The notes under the pieces are model-generated. The model saw only the letters and a program-made list of their open reading frames with translations. It had not been told where the DNA came from and searched no databases. The position numbers and the translations under genes were made by a program. A stretch of 64,000 nucleotides of DNA from positions 124,001-188,000 of the forward strand of contig JAPZLL010000026.1 of NCBI GenBank assembly GCA_036250225.1, in the 5' to 3' direction. Source of the stretch: Cercophora sp. LCS_1. Taxonomy: Eukaryota > Ascomycota > Sordariomycetes > Sordariales > Lasiosphaeriaceae. Below are positions 45,113 to 55,079 of the stretch, in pieces (the first letter of the stretch is position 1; each line of letters begins with the position of its first letter).

Positions 45113-46774
45113 TTACTCAGTGCTACTTACAGCACAGGCTTCTTCTACATGAGCCCTCGGCTTCCTTGGTGGTAATTCGGGAGGGCCCTCAGTCTCGTGT
45201 ACATACTTCAGAGAAGACTCGACTTCAGGGAACCTCGAATACGAGGCGAACCCGCCAGGCAGCGTTGGCTGACTCACAAGATCAGCAGCGTGTCGCACAG
45301 CCCAGCTCCCCGGCTCCCAACCGCTTTCCTCCTCAGATGTCCTCGTCAGTGCCATGCGGAGGAGATGCAGCTTGCCGTCCGCTTCCCTGGCTCTCTTGGC
45401 GACGGAATCGCGCCCACTGAAGGCGTCGACGATGCGTTCCAGACAACAGTCGAGAAGCACGATGGCCGCACTGCCCAGCACAATAACCAACACGCCGCAA
45501 AAGCTAAAGTTCTGCACTTCCCCCACGGCTTGCACCAGCTGACTGCTGCACTGGCGGAGATACTCCTCACCCCCGCGCGTCTCGGGTAGAATGAGCCACC
45601 GTTCGAGCGGTCTTTTGCCCATCGTGTCAAGGCTGTGAAGGCCAGGAAGGCTTTCAACTTGGACCGAGGTGAAGGCAAAGTCCAATATGGCCATCTGAAC
45701 CTTGGCAAGGCCCGTCTGAAACCAGCCGACCACCTCGGCCTTCCAGTGATCATCTGGGAGCCCGGGCGAGAGGTTCGCCATGAGGTAGTTGCTTGCCCAA
45801 AGTGCTTGGGGCCCGAGGTCACCGACTGTGTCGGACACGGCCAACTTGCCCAAGGCGCCAGCTATGCTGTCGGCGGTAGCCTCTTGGGCCTTGTTGAAGC
45901 CCAGCGTGCGGTATAGTACCGGTAATTGCGTGCCCAGGTACGCGGAGCCGGCTGGAGAGCTGCATTCGGATGTCGCTGGGTTGCAGATGACGTATTGTTC
46001 TGCGCAGGCCATGACCCTGACATAATCATCGCTGGCTATGCCTGTCATACCATTAAAGGTTGCGTTGTATGTCCCATTGGCCGAAAACCAGGGGTCGTAA
46101 ACCGGCGAGAGATACAAAACGTCGTTCTGGCTGAGAAATTGGACGGAGACATCTGCATCGGCGCGCGCGCGAAGTCTGGGGTTGGGACCCATGGATTCGT
46201 CATGGCAGGTCCAAGACTGAGTAGTACACTGCTCATCGCGCTGCGTGTCGTCAGTATCGGGACAACTCTGGACCACGAAGAGGAGCGGGGCAGCATACTA
46301 CAAGTGATACTTTACGCCTGTGTTGTTGGCTGCCGCCGTCTTGTACTGATACGTGTAATCCTGAAGACCGCGGATTGGTCCCAGGAGAAAGTCAATGGCG
46401 ACGTTGTCCTTGCCCGGTGATCTCCTCTCCAGGTCCTTCACGAGGACCGGTGAGCACGTCAAGTTGAACTGCGCTGTGACCCGGTCTTCGGGTAGAGCGT
46501 TGATTCCCAGCATCTCATGCGAGTCGAGAAAATCCGTTTCAACGCGAAACGCCTTGTCAGGGCCCAGGAAGCAGCGCTGTGTTGCGGGAATCGGACATGG
46601 GGTGGAGTGGTGAACAGTGTAGGGCAGGGTAGACTTGCTGAAGACGGGTCGGACTGACGAGCTGCTGGTATTGGCGTAGAAGTTGGCGGCATGGCTTCGG
46701 GCTTGGATAGTGTCGGCAATCCTCATCTGGGTAAAGGCGACTGCACCTTCGCGTGTTGTTGTGTTATAGCTCCA
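45113..46774 (-). CDS. Large surface membrane protein of an orphan fungal family, boundaries uncertain
   Basis: Two coding blocks are clear. Block 1, about 46774-46298, reads SFWSYNTTTREGAVAFTQMR, DTIQARSHAANFYANTSSSS, FLDSHEMLGINALPEDR and YTYQYKTAAANNTGVKYHL. It is rich in N-glycosylation sites. Block 2, about 46276-45113, reads VSVQFLSQNDVLYLSPVYDP, MACAEQYVICNPATSECSSP, WASNYLMANLSPGLPDD, a TM segment VLVIVLGSAAIVLLDCCLER, and a cytosolic tail. A GTAG donor near 46296 separates the blocks, but the exact acceptor and the first exon were not resolved, so the protein length is not given. The pattern matches large N-glycosylated fungal membrane proteins of unknown role, as I recall them. Confidence 0.6.
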
Positions 46775-47110
46775 GAAGCTGGCGCCGGCGTTAGGATCGC
46801 GGTCGCCGTAAGCTGGGGTACTACCGTGTTTGTCCTCATGATCATCTGCCTGGTAAGCTTTGCGCTCAAAAGAGAGATGACGGCCGAGGTGGCGGGACCG
46901 TCGCTGGAGGAGAGCAAATGGGGCTTCGGCCAGGTCATGGCTTGGACCACCTGGGTGCCGACAGCTGTTGACTTTGTAATGATTATTCAAGGTAAGTGGT
47001 TTGTGAGCTGGAATGAAACATTATGCGATTGCTGACTGATATGTTGTAGGAAATCTAAAGGCGGTGGTATATCGTCTTCCCATGGGCGTTGAAATCAGGC
47101 TCCCTGGTAA
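46775..47110 (+). pseudogene. Possible fragment of a polytopic membrane protein gene
   Basis: The plus strand reads a TM segment VSWGTTVFVLMIICLVSFAL, then EESKWGFGQVMAWTTWVPTA. An intron with consensus GTAAGT, a GCTGAC branch site and GTAG then leads to GNLKAVVYRLPMGVEIRLPG, stopping at a 20-base A-tract. No upstream exons fit, because the other strand is occupied by a gene. The minus strand over the same bases is also open, so the fragment could be spurious or the minus-strand gene could start here. Confidence 0.3.
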
Positions 47111-47129
47111 AAAAAAAAAAAAAAAAAAG
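47109..47129 (+). repeat. A-tract of about 20 bases
   Basis: A near-pure run of adenines lies between the possible membrane-gene fragment and the downstream minus-strand gene. Confidence 0.85.
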
Positions 47130-47179
47130 AGGAGCTATTACATGGTGAAAACAGAGATGATAGTACAGACGAGTGACCT

Positions 47180-47950
47180 TCACCCGACAAATAGAGCGGT
47201 GAGCAAGCCCAAGCAAGCGATGGCCGAAACCGTTAGCTCCGCCCCTTTTCTCCCTGCAGAGGTCGGCGTCGGTGTCGTCGATGTTCCCGTCCTTGTACTC
47301 GTCGTGCTCGTCGTGAACAAACTTGTGCTCCCCTCGGCATCGACATACCCCACAGTGTCCCCCCACGCATCCGTAACCGCAATCGGCAACGTCGTGATCT
47401 TTGCGGCTGGCACCTGCACTTCCACCAATGTCACTTCTGGGTGCGTCGTCTGCACCCATAAACATTGTGGAGTCTCGGTCCTGATCCAGTCCACATTCTC
47501 GCTAATTTTGTCGTCCCACTTTCCGCTCTCGTACGTCGCCAGATACGGCACCGCATTTTTGGTGTTGGTCGCTGCCAAACTTGCCAGCGGCGTGGGTGTC
47601 AGCACGGCATCGCATCTCGTCGGATTCGGGAAGGGGCCGATGCCGCCCATCTGGCGGACGCCGGCCTCACGACAGCAAACGAGATTGTCGAGCTCGAGGG
47701 GGTAGGAGAAGAGGCCGTTGTTGCGGAGGTGGTATTTGTACATGTCCTGGGAGGTGTCGATGATCTTGCCGTCGCAGCAAATCGTCAAAAAATCTTGTGG
47801 CTGGGTTGGACTCTCGGCATCTGTTGCGTTGGCGCATTCTTTGTATTCGTAGGGCGGGTGGTCCGGGCCCCACCCGAAAATGTCCATGATGCACCATGTT
47901 GGGCCGCTGGAGATAATACCCGTGGGTATCGAGGTGGTGATGGAGGCCAT
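47180..47950 (-). CDS. Surface protein with cysteine-rich ectodomain and GPI-like C-terminus
   Basis: ATG 47950 opens a 256-residue intronless frame. The ectodomain holds paired cysteines (TICCDGKIIDTSQ, NLVCCREAGVRQMGG) and the block TPTPLASLAATNTKNAVPYL, then ITTLPIAVTDAWGDTVGYVD. A Ser/Thr-rich stretch (TTSTTSTRTGTSTTPTPTS) and a hydrophobic end (LTVSAIACLGLLTALFVG) follow, which resembles a GPI-anchor signal. No N-terminal signal peptide is visible, so a first exon may be missing or export is unconventional. I recall the family as uncharacterised and widespread in ascomycetes. Confidence 0.68.
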   Translation of the reverse strand: MASITTSIPTGIISSGPTWCIMDIFGWGPDHPPYEYKECANATDAESPTQPQDFLTICCDGKIIDTSQDMYKYHLRNNGLFSYPLELDNLVCCREAGVRQMGGIGPFPNPTRCDAVLTPTPLASLAATNTKNAVPYLATYESGKWDDKISENVDWIRTETPQCLWVQTTHPEVTLVEVQVPAAKITTLPIAVTDAWGDTVGYVDAEGSTSLFTTSTTSTRTGTSTTPTPTSAGRKGAELTVSAIACLGLLTALFVG

Positions 47951-48593
47951 CGTGGTGCTGGTGCTGGCGCTGGCGGCAGCGCTGAGGAGGTGAGGCGCCG
48001 AGTGGTGAGAGGTGAGAGTGAGATGAGGTTGAGAGAAACTTGGAGGTGGAGTGTTTCAAAATCGATGAGCGAGGACAGGGGCTGTCGCGTCAGTGGGTCG
48101 AGCCAAGAACTCTGGTCCACTTTTCGAAAAGGCAGATCGTCATCTCACAAAAAGTATCGGGGTAATCGAATTGAGCACCTGAGATAATTGCCGAGGCTTT
48201 TTTCAAGCTCAAAGTTGTACTCCCAGAACACCATCAAACTCGTCTCCCTGTTTTGCTGTTTCCATTCGGGATTGAAGAATCGGTTTGTTCGACCTGCAGC
48301 GATAGCATACTCCTGCGATGGACCCATGCGCCTTCCCCACCATGCGCCTTCGCGTTGAAATGTGCTTTAGAAGGGGTTCCGCATCAGGGCTTGGTAAGCT
48401 TTGTCTATGAGAAGGCAAGCAAGCGCAGCAGCTTTTCCTAAGGCCAAAAGCCGAGGAGATAGGGTCGAGAAGACAGTGTTGAGGAGACAATGTCGAGGAG
48501 AAAAATGGCGTTTCTGGACGACCGCGCAACATGGCCCCCCTGGCAGCTTGGGGATCCACACCCCCCCCCCCTCCCCCGCTGGACCACTCACAC
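47951..48593. other. No gene recognised
   Basis: Any N-terminal exons of the LRR-like gene at 48594 would lie here but none is clear. C-rich runs occur near 48561-48580. Confidence 0.35.
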
Positions 48594-49096
48594 ATGTCTG
48601 GACGACAGAGTGTTGCCGCCGTCGGCGAGCGCCTTCCAAACCTGACCGATCTCGGGGTCGGCCTCCCGCTCAAGGAGGCCGAGGCTTTGGTTTCTGTCTC
48701 CCCGTCTTCTCCCACGGAGCTGGGAATAACCAACGAGTCCTCGAATTTGCGACACCTTCGGTCGTTGCTTGTCAACATCCCGCTTACCGACGAGGGGGTA
48801 GCTCCTTCGTGGGTAAGCACACGTGGAACGCGATGGGGAGTACGTCCTTCCCGGAACCGAACAAGCAAGTCTTTGAACGGCTAACTCGGTTAATCATGGA
48901 CAAGTCCCCTGCCGATGCGGGGCTTAGGAAGCTGGAGGTGAGGTTTGCGCGCAGGTGGTGGGATGATAGATGCCAGTTTGGTACCGTGGCGTATTTGGCG
49001 TCGGCAGAGAGAGTCGAGAGCGCCGAGGGTGAAGTGGCTGTGCGGGATGGCGGAAACCGGAAATATTATTTGGCCAAGCGGCCCGAGTTGATTTGA
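48594..49096 (+). CDS. LRR-like protein, probably partial
   Basis: Exons 48594-48812 and 48866-49096 are joined by a phase-0 intron (GTAAGC donor, AAG acceptor) and give 149 residues. The first reads QSVAAVGERLPNLTDLGVGL and LRHLRSLLVNIPLTDEGV, leucine-rich-repeat-like. The second reads QVFERLTRLIMDKSPADAGL and KLEVRFARRWWDD. It resembles the C-terminal part of F-box/LRR proteins, but no F-box was found upstream. It may be a gene remnant or a longer gene with unresolved 5' exons. Confidence 0.4.
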
Positions 49097-49390
49097 TGCA
49101 GGGATATAAGTAGGGCGAAGGAAGTATGTTATAGTAATAGATACTCCAGAATAAAGCCGCCTGAGAGGCTATCAAACATCAACGATGTGCAGGATGCTTG
49201 TGATCTTCACGCCACCCACCCCTAAAATTCAAACAAACGATGTTTCACACGATACTTACATCATTGGGATATCTAGATGTGACTGATTACGACGGGTATT
49301 CGCACAAGAATAACGTGGAAATCCTTCGTCGCACCCCTCAAGCTCGTCTTGTCCAACCGGCTTATTCCACCGGCTGTCACTCCTACCGTC

Positions 49391-50581
49391 TCATCGATCA
49401 TTTGAGGGTGTCAAAGTCTCCTGGATAACCCCTTCCTTCGTACTCGACTCCGTTGGCGGTCTTGAGGTCCCAATAAGAGGGCCGCTGCCAAGTGTTGCCC
49501 CGCTCTGTGTTCTTGTGTGCGGCGACGGGAACGACCCAGGCCAGGTCACCTCAACCATCGGTGCAGGGACGGGGCGGGCGAACGCCATGCTCAGTCTTTG
49601 AAAACGCGGAGACTTGCTGACGTACGTCTTCCAGAATGCATATGTCGCTGGTACACAGCCGGCGATGATGGCGATGCAGGACTCGACGATTCTAAACCTG
49701 TCAGAACTGCCCTACCCACGGGTATGGGGTGAACACACCGGCAAAGCATGGCAGCTCTCATGTTTGACGAGGTCTTGTGCGAGGTTGAGAGCCACTTGAA
49801 GTATGACGATGTTCCTCCGGCAATCACCGCAAATGTCCCTGCCAGGAACACGACGAAGAGACCGACCTTCTCCCGGTTGGGAAGCCTAAGGGCAACCAGA
49901 ACCGGCAATGGGAGTGCTAGAATGACAACATCGGTGGCAAGGGCGACGAACCCGAGTCCAAACGCGACTTTGTTGGCTTGAGCAGTGCAAGCATCGAGCA
50001 GGTCCACACTTGTCGCATGACGGCCGGGAGAACAGCCAGCGCCGACCACGCATATACCGATCAAAAACGCGACGAAGGTCGACAAGATGGCTATGTAGGA
50101 AACGACTCGGAGCCATGTGTTTGGCTTGCCAAAGAGTCGGATGTAGAGGAGTAGTATCGGCGTTTTGGACGACCACATGGCCAGACTGACGACGACGTTG
50201 AAAGCGACGATCAAGCCCAGGAATGGTTTTTGTTTGCTAAAGGTTGCTGGATGCCTCTGTCAAGGCCATTCATTCCCTCTCTTCCGTGATCTGGAGTACT
50301 ACTTACCGCTCACGATTTCCACGTGCAGGACGAGCGAAGTCGCCAGCAAAGCTAGTGCGACAAGTGAGGCGACTGTCAAGTTATCATGTTAGAATCAACG
50401 CGGGATTTCAATTGCGTCACAAACGCAGCAACATACCATCCTCGACTAACAACGTCTTCGATTTCTTGATGTTGACAACCAACCTTATGGCAACAAAGAG
50501 GGCACTGAGGCCGACGAAGGCGACTCCAATGCCAACGAACGACTCCTTGGCCAGGCCCGTTGATGCGAGCGAAACATCCAT
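49391..50581 (-). CDS. Rhodopsin-like seven-TM protein (SAT/PTH11-type)
   Basis: Four exons (50581-50437, 50372-50307, 50246-49739, 49697-49391) join in phase to 341 residues with good GT-AG sites. The TM segments run in order from FVGIGVAFVGLSALFVAIRL, ASLVALALLATSLVLHVEIV and FLGLIVAFNVVVSLAMW to RIVESCIAIIAGCVPATYAF. The loop WSSKTPILLLYIRLFGKPNT is characteristic of the fungal rhodopsin-like integral membrane family. A Ser/Pro/Thr-rich cytosolic tail closes the protein. Members include PTH11-type receptors and many orphans. There is no CFEM domain in front, so a ligand cannot be suggested. Confidence 0.88.
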
Positions 50582-52799
50582 GTTGAATTCGGATGTGAGG
50601 ATAATAGTTTGGAGGATGGAATAACCTCAGAAGGCTTGGTCACCTTCGGGATGATCGGCTACTGATGTGTCGAGCTGATCTCGGAGAGATACGGATCCTG
50701 GGGCCTCCTGATAGGCGTGTTGGCGCTCTCCGCCACGTTGTGCTGGCATCATGCACGTAAGCCACAGCTATTTACGCATCTCAGTTGTGCATACCACTAT
50801 GGTAGGTCATGTCAGAGCCGTATACAATTCGGGCAAGGTGCCTATCCATGTAGGGACGAGGTCCTTGAAGCACTAAGACGGCGTGCCTTTACCTTTCTGT
50901 AACCTTTGTTCTTACCCAGGGTACGATACATGTCGTTCACTACAACGGAACTTTGCCTCATCAGGAGCATTCGGCAGCCAAAACTTCTACGGTGTCGGCT
51001 CGCCCGGGTGTTACCGGCTACCGTGAGCTTTATGTTGGTGCCTAAAACTGGCTCAGGGGTGGTTGTGGGGATGTTTGGGGGCCATGAAAAAGAACGGAAA
51101 CCCCCTCAGCGGCCCAAGGAAGTCGGCATGCCGATGTAAGCACCCAAAACGGGAGCTTGCGCCTGCAGGCCTGGCGGCCACTAATAACTCTCCAACAACA
51201 AGCAATTAGGTGAGGTCGACCACTGCACCGTCTGCATGCCAGTCCTCATCCCAAGATGCCTTACCACAACGAATGATGTGATCGGCCATTTCCAAAAACA
51301 CGGGCTAACCACGATCAAAATGTCCCCGTGTGGGCAGAATTGGGGGTCCTGTCGGAGCCAAGGCGCATCGTCTAACCAAGTTGGGGAAGCAGGGTGAGTA
51401 AGCCATATGCAGTCAGCTTGCCTGCATGCTTGGTGAGCAAGTTGTCGAGCGGACAACCACAAGCAGACTTGATTGGAGCGGGAGGCACATGGATGGTGCA
51501 GGTGAACTCGTTGGGAGGGCGTCAACCTCAACCACACAACTTGGAGGGCCAAAAAAGAAAACATCTCCACATCGATATCCTAGATAACGCGTTATCGTGG
51601 CCACCTACATGCTCGACCCTGAGGTAACATAAAATGCTTACATTAAGTACGCCGCTTTATTACCTGCCAAAGAGGAACACATCCAGGGTCCTGTCGAGAC
51701 CCTATTGGTAGACCAGATGTAAATGCCCTAACAATGACATAAACACCCGCCATTTGGTTTACATCTTTGTTTGGACTGTGATACTGTCCGATACCCTCGG
51801 GCTTCATAGGCCCGAAGCCCTTTTCTCATCACAAAACCCGAGACGCCAGATCATTGAAATGCGAACCAATGAAGAGCTCGGACTGCGACGGTCATTGCAT
51901 CTACCCCCTTGACTCCGGCGCCTCTTGCTGCTACCGCGTGTCACGGTGGTCCCTAGCGCCCCCATGATACATCCGCTAGAAATTTCCCAAGTGGGCAATT
52001 GTATGCACTGTTCTGAGTCTAATCTCTCAGACCAAGCTCGTCGTCGAGTGCCGTACACTATGTCTTGTGTTTGGCCCCTGGGTAGTATCAAGGTGATAGA
52101 GTCATTTGTCTCGGTAACTGTTGGTCCGCTTCCATGGAGTCCTAGAGCTCTTTCGGGGACCTTAGGGCGCATTGGACTCTTGGCTCTTGGTCATCAGTCT
52201 TGTTAAGCGGGCGATTGGCTTCTCGCTTCATCTCCAGCACTGTGATATGCACCGTCCAAGACACTAACCGCAATGACTTCCTCTCTGGACCCTATAACCC
52301 CGCCTCGCACTGTTCAACATGACGGACATGTGAAGACGATACTGTCAGCCCAATGGATGTAAAGCCCCCGACCCAGCGTCTTGTATGGCCGGCCGCATCC
52401 AGGTTGTCCGAAAGAAGCAGCCTCCCCGTCATGAAACCCCCATACTGCAAGACAACCTTGCTCAGGAGGCGCGGAATGCCGAAGAATGTTAGCAGTTATG
52501 CTCCATCTTCAACCCCAGCCAAGGAAGCGAGCCAAGTATGCTTGGCGTGCTACTTGCAGTAACAAGATTCGACACTAAACAGATAGAATCGTGATCATGG
52601 GTCGGGATCAAGACTAAATGCCTCAGTGTACGTTCGACTACCAAGACGAGACCAAAGCCTGACCTGGATTTGAGCCCCAATTGGTATTTTGAGGTAGCTG
52701 CCTCCAGCAGCCTTGGCCGTCGTCGAGGGACCAAACGCAACCAGACATCAAAAGGCACACCAACGCCTGAGTATGACTGAAGAGCAACGGGTCTTGGTG
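50582..52799. other. Long intergenic region, no gene recognised
   Basis: More than 2.2 kb without a convincing exon on either strand. The longest frames (51181-51570, 51804-52172, 52489-52872) show no motif, hydrophobic pattern or family likeness. I found no transposon ends, CRISPR-like arrays or tRNA. Confidence 0.45.
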
Positions 52800-52805
52800 T
52801 ATAAA
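52800..52805 (+). promoter_or_regulatory. TATA box of Kex2-repeat precursor 2
   Basis: TATAAA lies about 109 bp upstream of ATG 52914, followed by a CT-rich leader (CTCTCATCTCCGCTCCTCTC), a common fungal core-promoter layout. Confidence 0.5.
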
Positions 52806-52913
52806 GAGGTCCTCTCCAAACTCTCATCTCCGCTCCTCTCCTCTCCACGTCAACACGCTTGGTCTCGAACAACCTTGGACCAACCCGACAGCAACCCTCA
52901 ACTGAGAGTCACC

Positions 52914-53243
52914 ATGAAGCTCACCAGCCTTATCCTCGCCCTCGCTGCCATCGCCATGGCGGCACCCTCGCCCCAGATACGGCCTCCTGCTTGGCGCCGT
53001 GAGGCCGCCCCCGAGCCTCAGAGAGGCTACCCTCCCTCATGGAAACGTGAGCCCGAGCCTGAGCCCGAACCACAGGCACGCTGGCCTCCCTCGTGGAAGC
53101 GCGAGCCTGAACCGGAGCCGGAACCCCAGGCTCGGTGGCCGCCCTCTTGGAAGAAGCGCGAGCCGGCACCTGAGCCTCAGGTATGCTCTCACCTCTGGCT
53201 CTCGTGCCCTGATCTATTCTGAGATTTGATGTAGCCCGAGTGA
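52914..53243 (+). CDS. Kex2-processed repeat secreted peptide precursor 2
   Basis: Exon 52914-53180, then a probable small last exon 53235-53243 (GTATGC donor, GTAG acceptor), gives 91 residues. Unspliced, the frame would end at 53222 with a different tail. Residues 1-17 (MKLTSLILALAAIAMAA) are a signal peptide nearly identical to that of the precursor at 21345. The mature part has RPPAWRR, then GYPPSWKR, RWPPSWKR and RWPPSWKKR. The last three are preceded by Glu-Pro/Ala-rich spacers (EAAPEPQ, EPEPEPEPQA). Kex2 should cut after the dibasic sites, and the EP/EA spacers fit dipeptidyl-aminopeptidase trimming, leaving short (R)x-PPSW peptides. The role is unknown. Signalling or interaction peptides are the usual interpretation of such precursors. 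Confidence 0.8.
53015..53165 (+). repeat. Coding tandem repeat in Kex2-repeat precursor 2
   Basis: Three units of spacer plus PPSWKR; the last two share the full EPEPEPEPQARWPPSWK block and differ mainly at third codon positions. Confidence 0.8.
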
Positions 53244-53995
53244 ATCAACCAGGGTGCTGACGTTCTAAGCCCTTGATTTCGTTTCCTGGTATTCGGCTCG
53301 AGGAGAAGTAAGCCTTGAAGGCTAGGTTCTATTCACCATCCATTTTGTCTTGAGTTGCTTTGGCTATTGTTGGTGCCCAGTCATTACCACGGAAGGTTGG
53401 AGAAGGGATATATCATGCTGTCAATCCTTAGTTTGATACATCAAAGTACCCATCAACACCTGTCTTTAGCTCTTTGAACCATGTAGCTCAACCTTATGCT
53501 CGTGCCATTTGTAAGCCTGACGAGGGAATGGCTCGGTCAAAAGCATCGCCCCACAAGGTGCTCGTTGTTGCGAGGTCCCGACAATCCCGGCCACAAGTGT
53601 TTGTGTTTTCTAAGCCCAGTTAATCCATAAACCCCGAAAACTTAATCTCATCTGGGTTTTATTTGCAAAGGTCCGCGTCATTGATGAGAGCCAATTGAAT
53701 CACATCACTAGGTCGCTGAGGTAAAAGGACCCAACTGACGAAGGAGCCAACCAAATCCTGCACGTTGACGAAACCTGCCGAATGGGGAATCTTGGCTTGT
53801 CATTTGCAATCTGGGTCCGAATCTCGGGCCAACACCACAATACCTCTTGGCATAGCAGTGCCGTGTATGCTTGGCAATCGCATGATTGAGCATCGACAAC
53901 CACCGTCACGGCTGAATAACATATAAATCCTCGCCCAAGTGGCCTGAGCCCGTCTCCATTACGACTACCATCCCATCTCATCCTAACCTTCAAAG
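53244..53995. other. Intergenic, no gene recognised
   Basis: No coding pattern. A TATA-like ACATATAAATCC occurs near 53918-53929, suitably placed for the decayed hydrolase gene. Confidence 0.45.
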
Positions 53996-55051
53996 GTGTG
54001 TCCCCTACTCCTCGCCCTCCTAACTTTGCTCCCACTCGCCACCTCCCTAACCCTGTTCTCCTCCTGGTCCCACGGCCGCATCACCCTCAACACCGTCTCC
54101 CTCCACTTCCGCTACGCCGGCAGCGGCCCTGGCACACAATCGGCCCCCTCCTGGCCGAGCACTTCACCGTCATCGCCCCCGACAACCGCGGCTCCGGCGA
54201 CTCCTCCATCCCGCCCGACAACAACTATACCGCGTCCGCGCACGCGTCGGACCTCGCTTCGCTTCTTTCCTTTCTCAACATCACACCCGCTTACGTCTTC
54301 TCCCACGACAAAGGCTCCGGCGTCGCCGCGGCGCTCGCAATCCGCTACCCGTCCCTTGTCAAACGCCTCGGATTATCAGAATACCCCCTCCCAGGCTTCG
54401 GATTCTACGAAGGGTCGGCGTGTCTAGCGCCACACTGGTATTTATACAGTAATTGGCAGCTTGCATTCTTCGGTGTTCCCGACGCGGCGGAGTTTTTCGT
54501 CAGAGGGCGGGAGAAGGAGATGCTGATGTGGTATTTTCACCATGGGAGTTATAGCGGGAACTCGGCGTTTGATCCGGCGGTGGTGGAGGCGTTTGCGGAT
54601 TCGATACGCAAGCCGGGGTTTTTGAGGGCCATGTTTGGGCCTTTTGCCGCGAGGGTGGTCAAGGAGGATGGGGATTTTTTCAGGAGGGGACTGCAGGAGA
54701 AGTTGGAAGTGCCGACGCTGGGGCCGGGCGGGGAGGCGTCGTTGGGGGCGTTGGCGGCGTTTGCGTATGCGAATGTTTCGAGCAGGGTGGGGAGAGTGAT
54801 GTTGTGCCCAAGGCCGGGCATTGGATTGGTGAGTTTCTTGTTGGCGATGCTGTAGTTGATGGGAATGATGATGCTGGCTGGTGATAGCCGATGACAATCC
54901 GGTGTGAGTTGCCGAAAGGGTGCAAAAGTTTTTGCAAGAGGATGAACGGCCGTTGGAGCCGGTTGATTTGAGTTGGTTGGAGGACAAGGTCACGTTGACT
55001 GTTGGGTACTATGGCACACTGGATAATGCAGCTTTGGGCGGTACCTTTTGA
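53996..55051 (+). pseudogene. Secreted alpha/beta hydrolase (epoxide hydrolase/dehalogenase-like), decayed
   Basis: A signal-like stretch CPLLLALLTLLPLATSLTLF without a start codon leads into LNTVSLHFRYAGSGP. The frame then changes, and the usual segment with the HG oxyanion motif is missing. Coding resumes at HTIGPLLAEHFTVIAPDNRG and continues through the nucleophile elbow VFSHDKGSGVAAA, whose Asp is typical of epoxide hydrolases and haloalkane dehalogenases. Near 54795 the frame changes again to VVPKAGHWI, which carries the catalytic His. After an intron ending in ATAG comes ADDNPV, a TGA where Trp is expected, then VAERVQKFLQEDERPLEPVD and the stop at 55051. The lost start, internal deletion, frameshift and nonsense codon make it a pseudogene. 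Confidence 0.75.
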
Positions 55052-55079
55052 AATGGGATACTGGTGATGGATCTTCTAA

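Noticed and set aside
45113..46990. Exact exon structure of the large surface membrane gene
   Set aside because: The only GT donor at the end of block 1 is in phase 2, and no strong acceptor keeps phase into block 2, so precise coordinates are not claimed.
50582..52799. A transposon or gene in the long gap
   Set aside because: No terminal repeats, transposase or reverse-transcriptase motifs, or coherent exons were found on either strand.
21345..53243. The two repeat precursors as alpha-factor mating pheromones
   Set aside because: The layout is similar, but the repeat cores lack the two cysteines of the Sordariomycete alpha-type pheromones I know, and two diverged copies are present. Kept as Kex2-processed peptides of unknown role.
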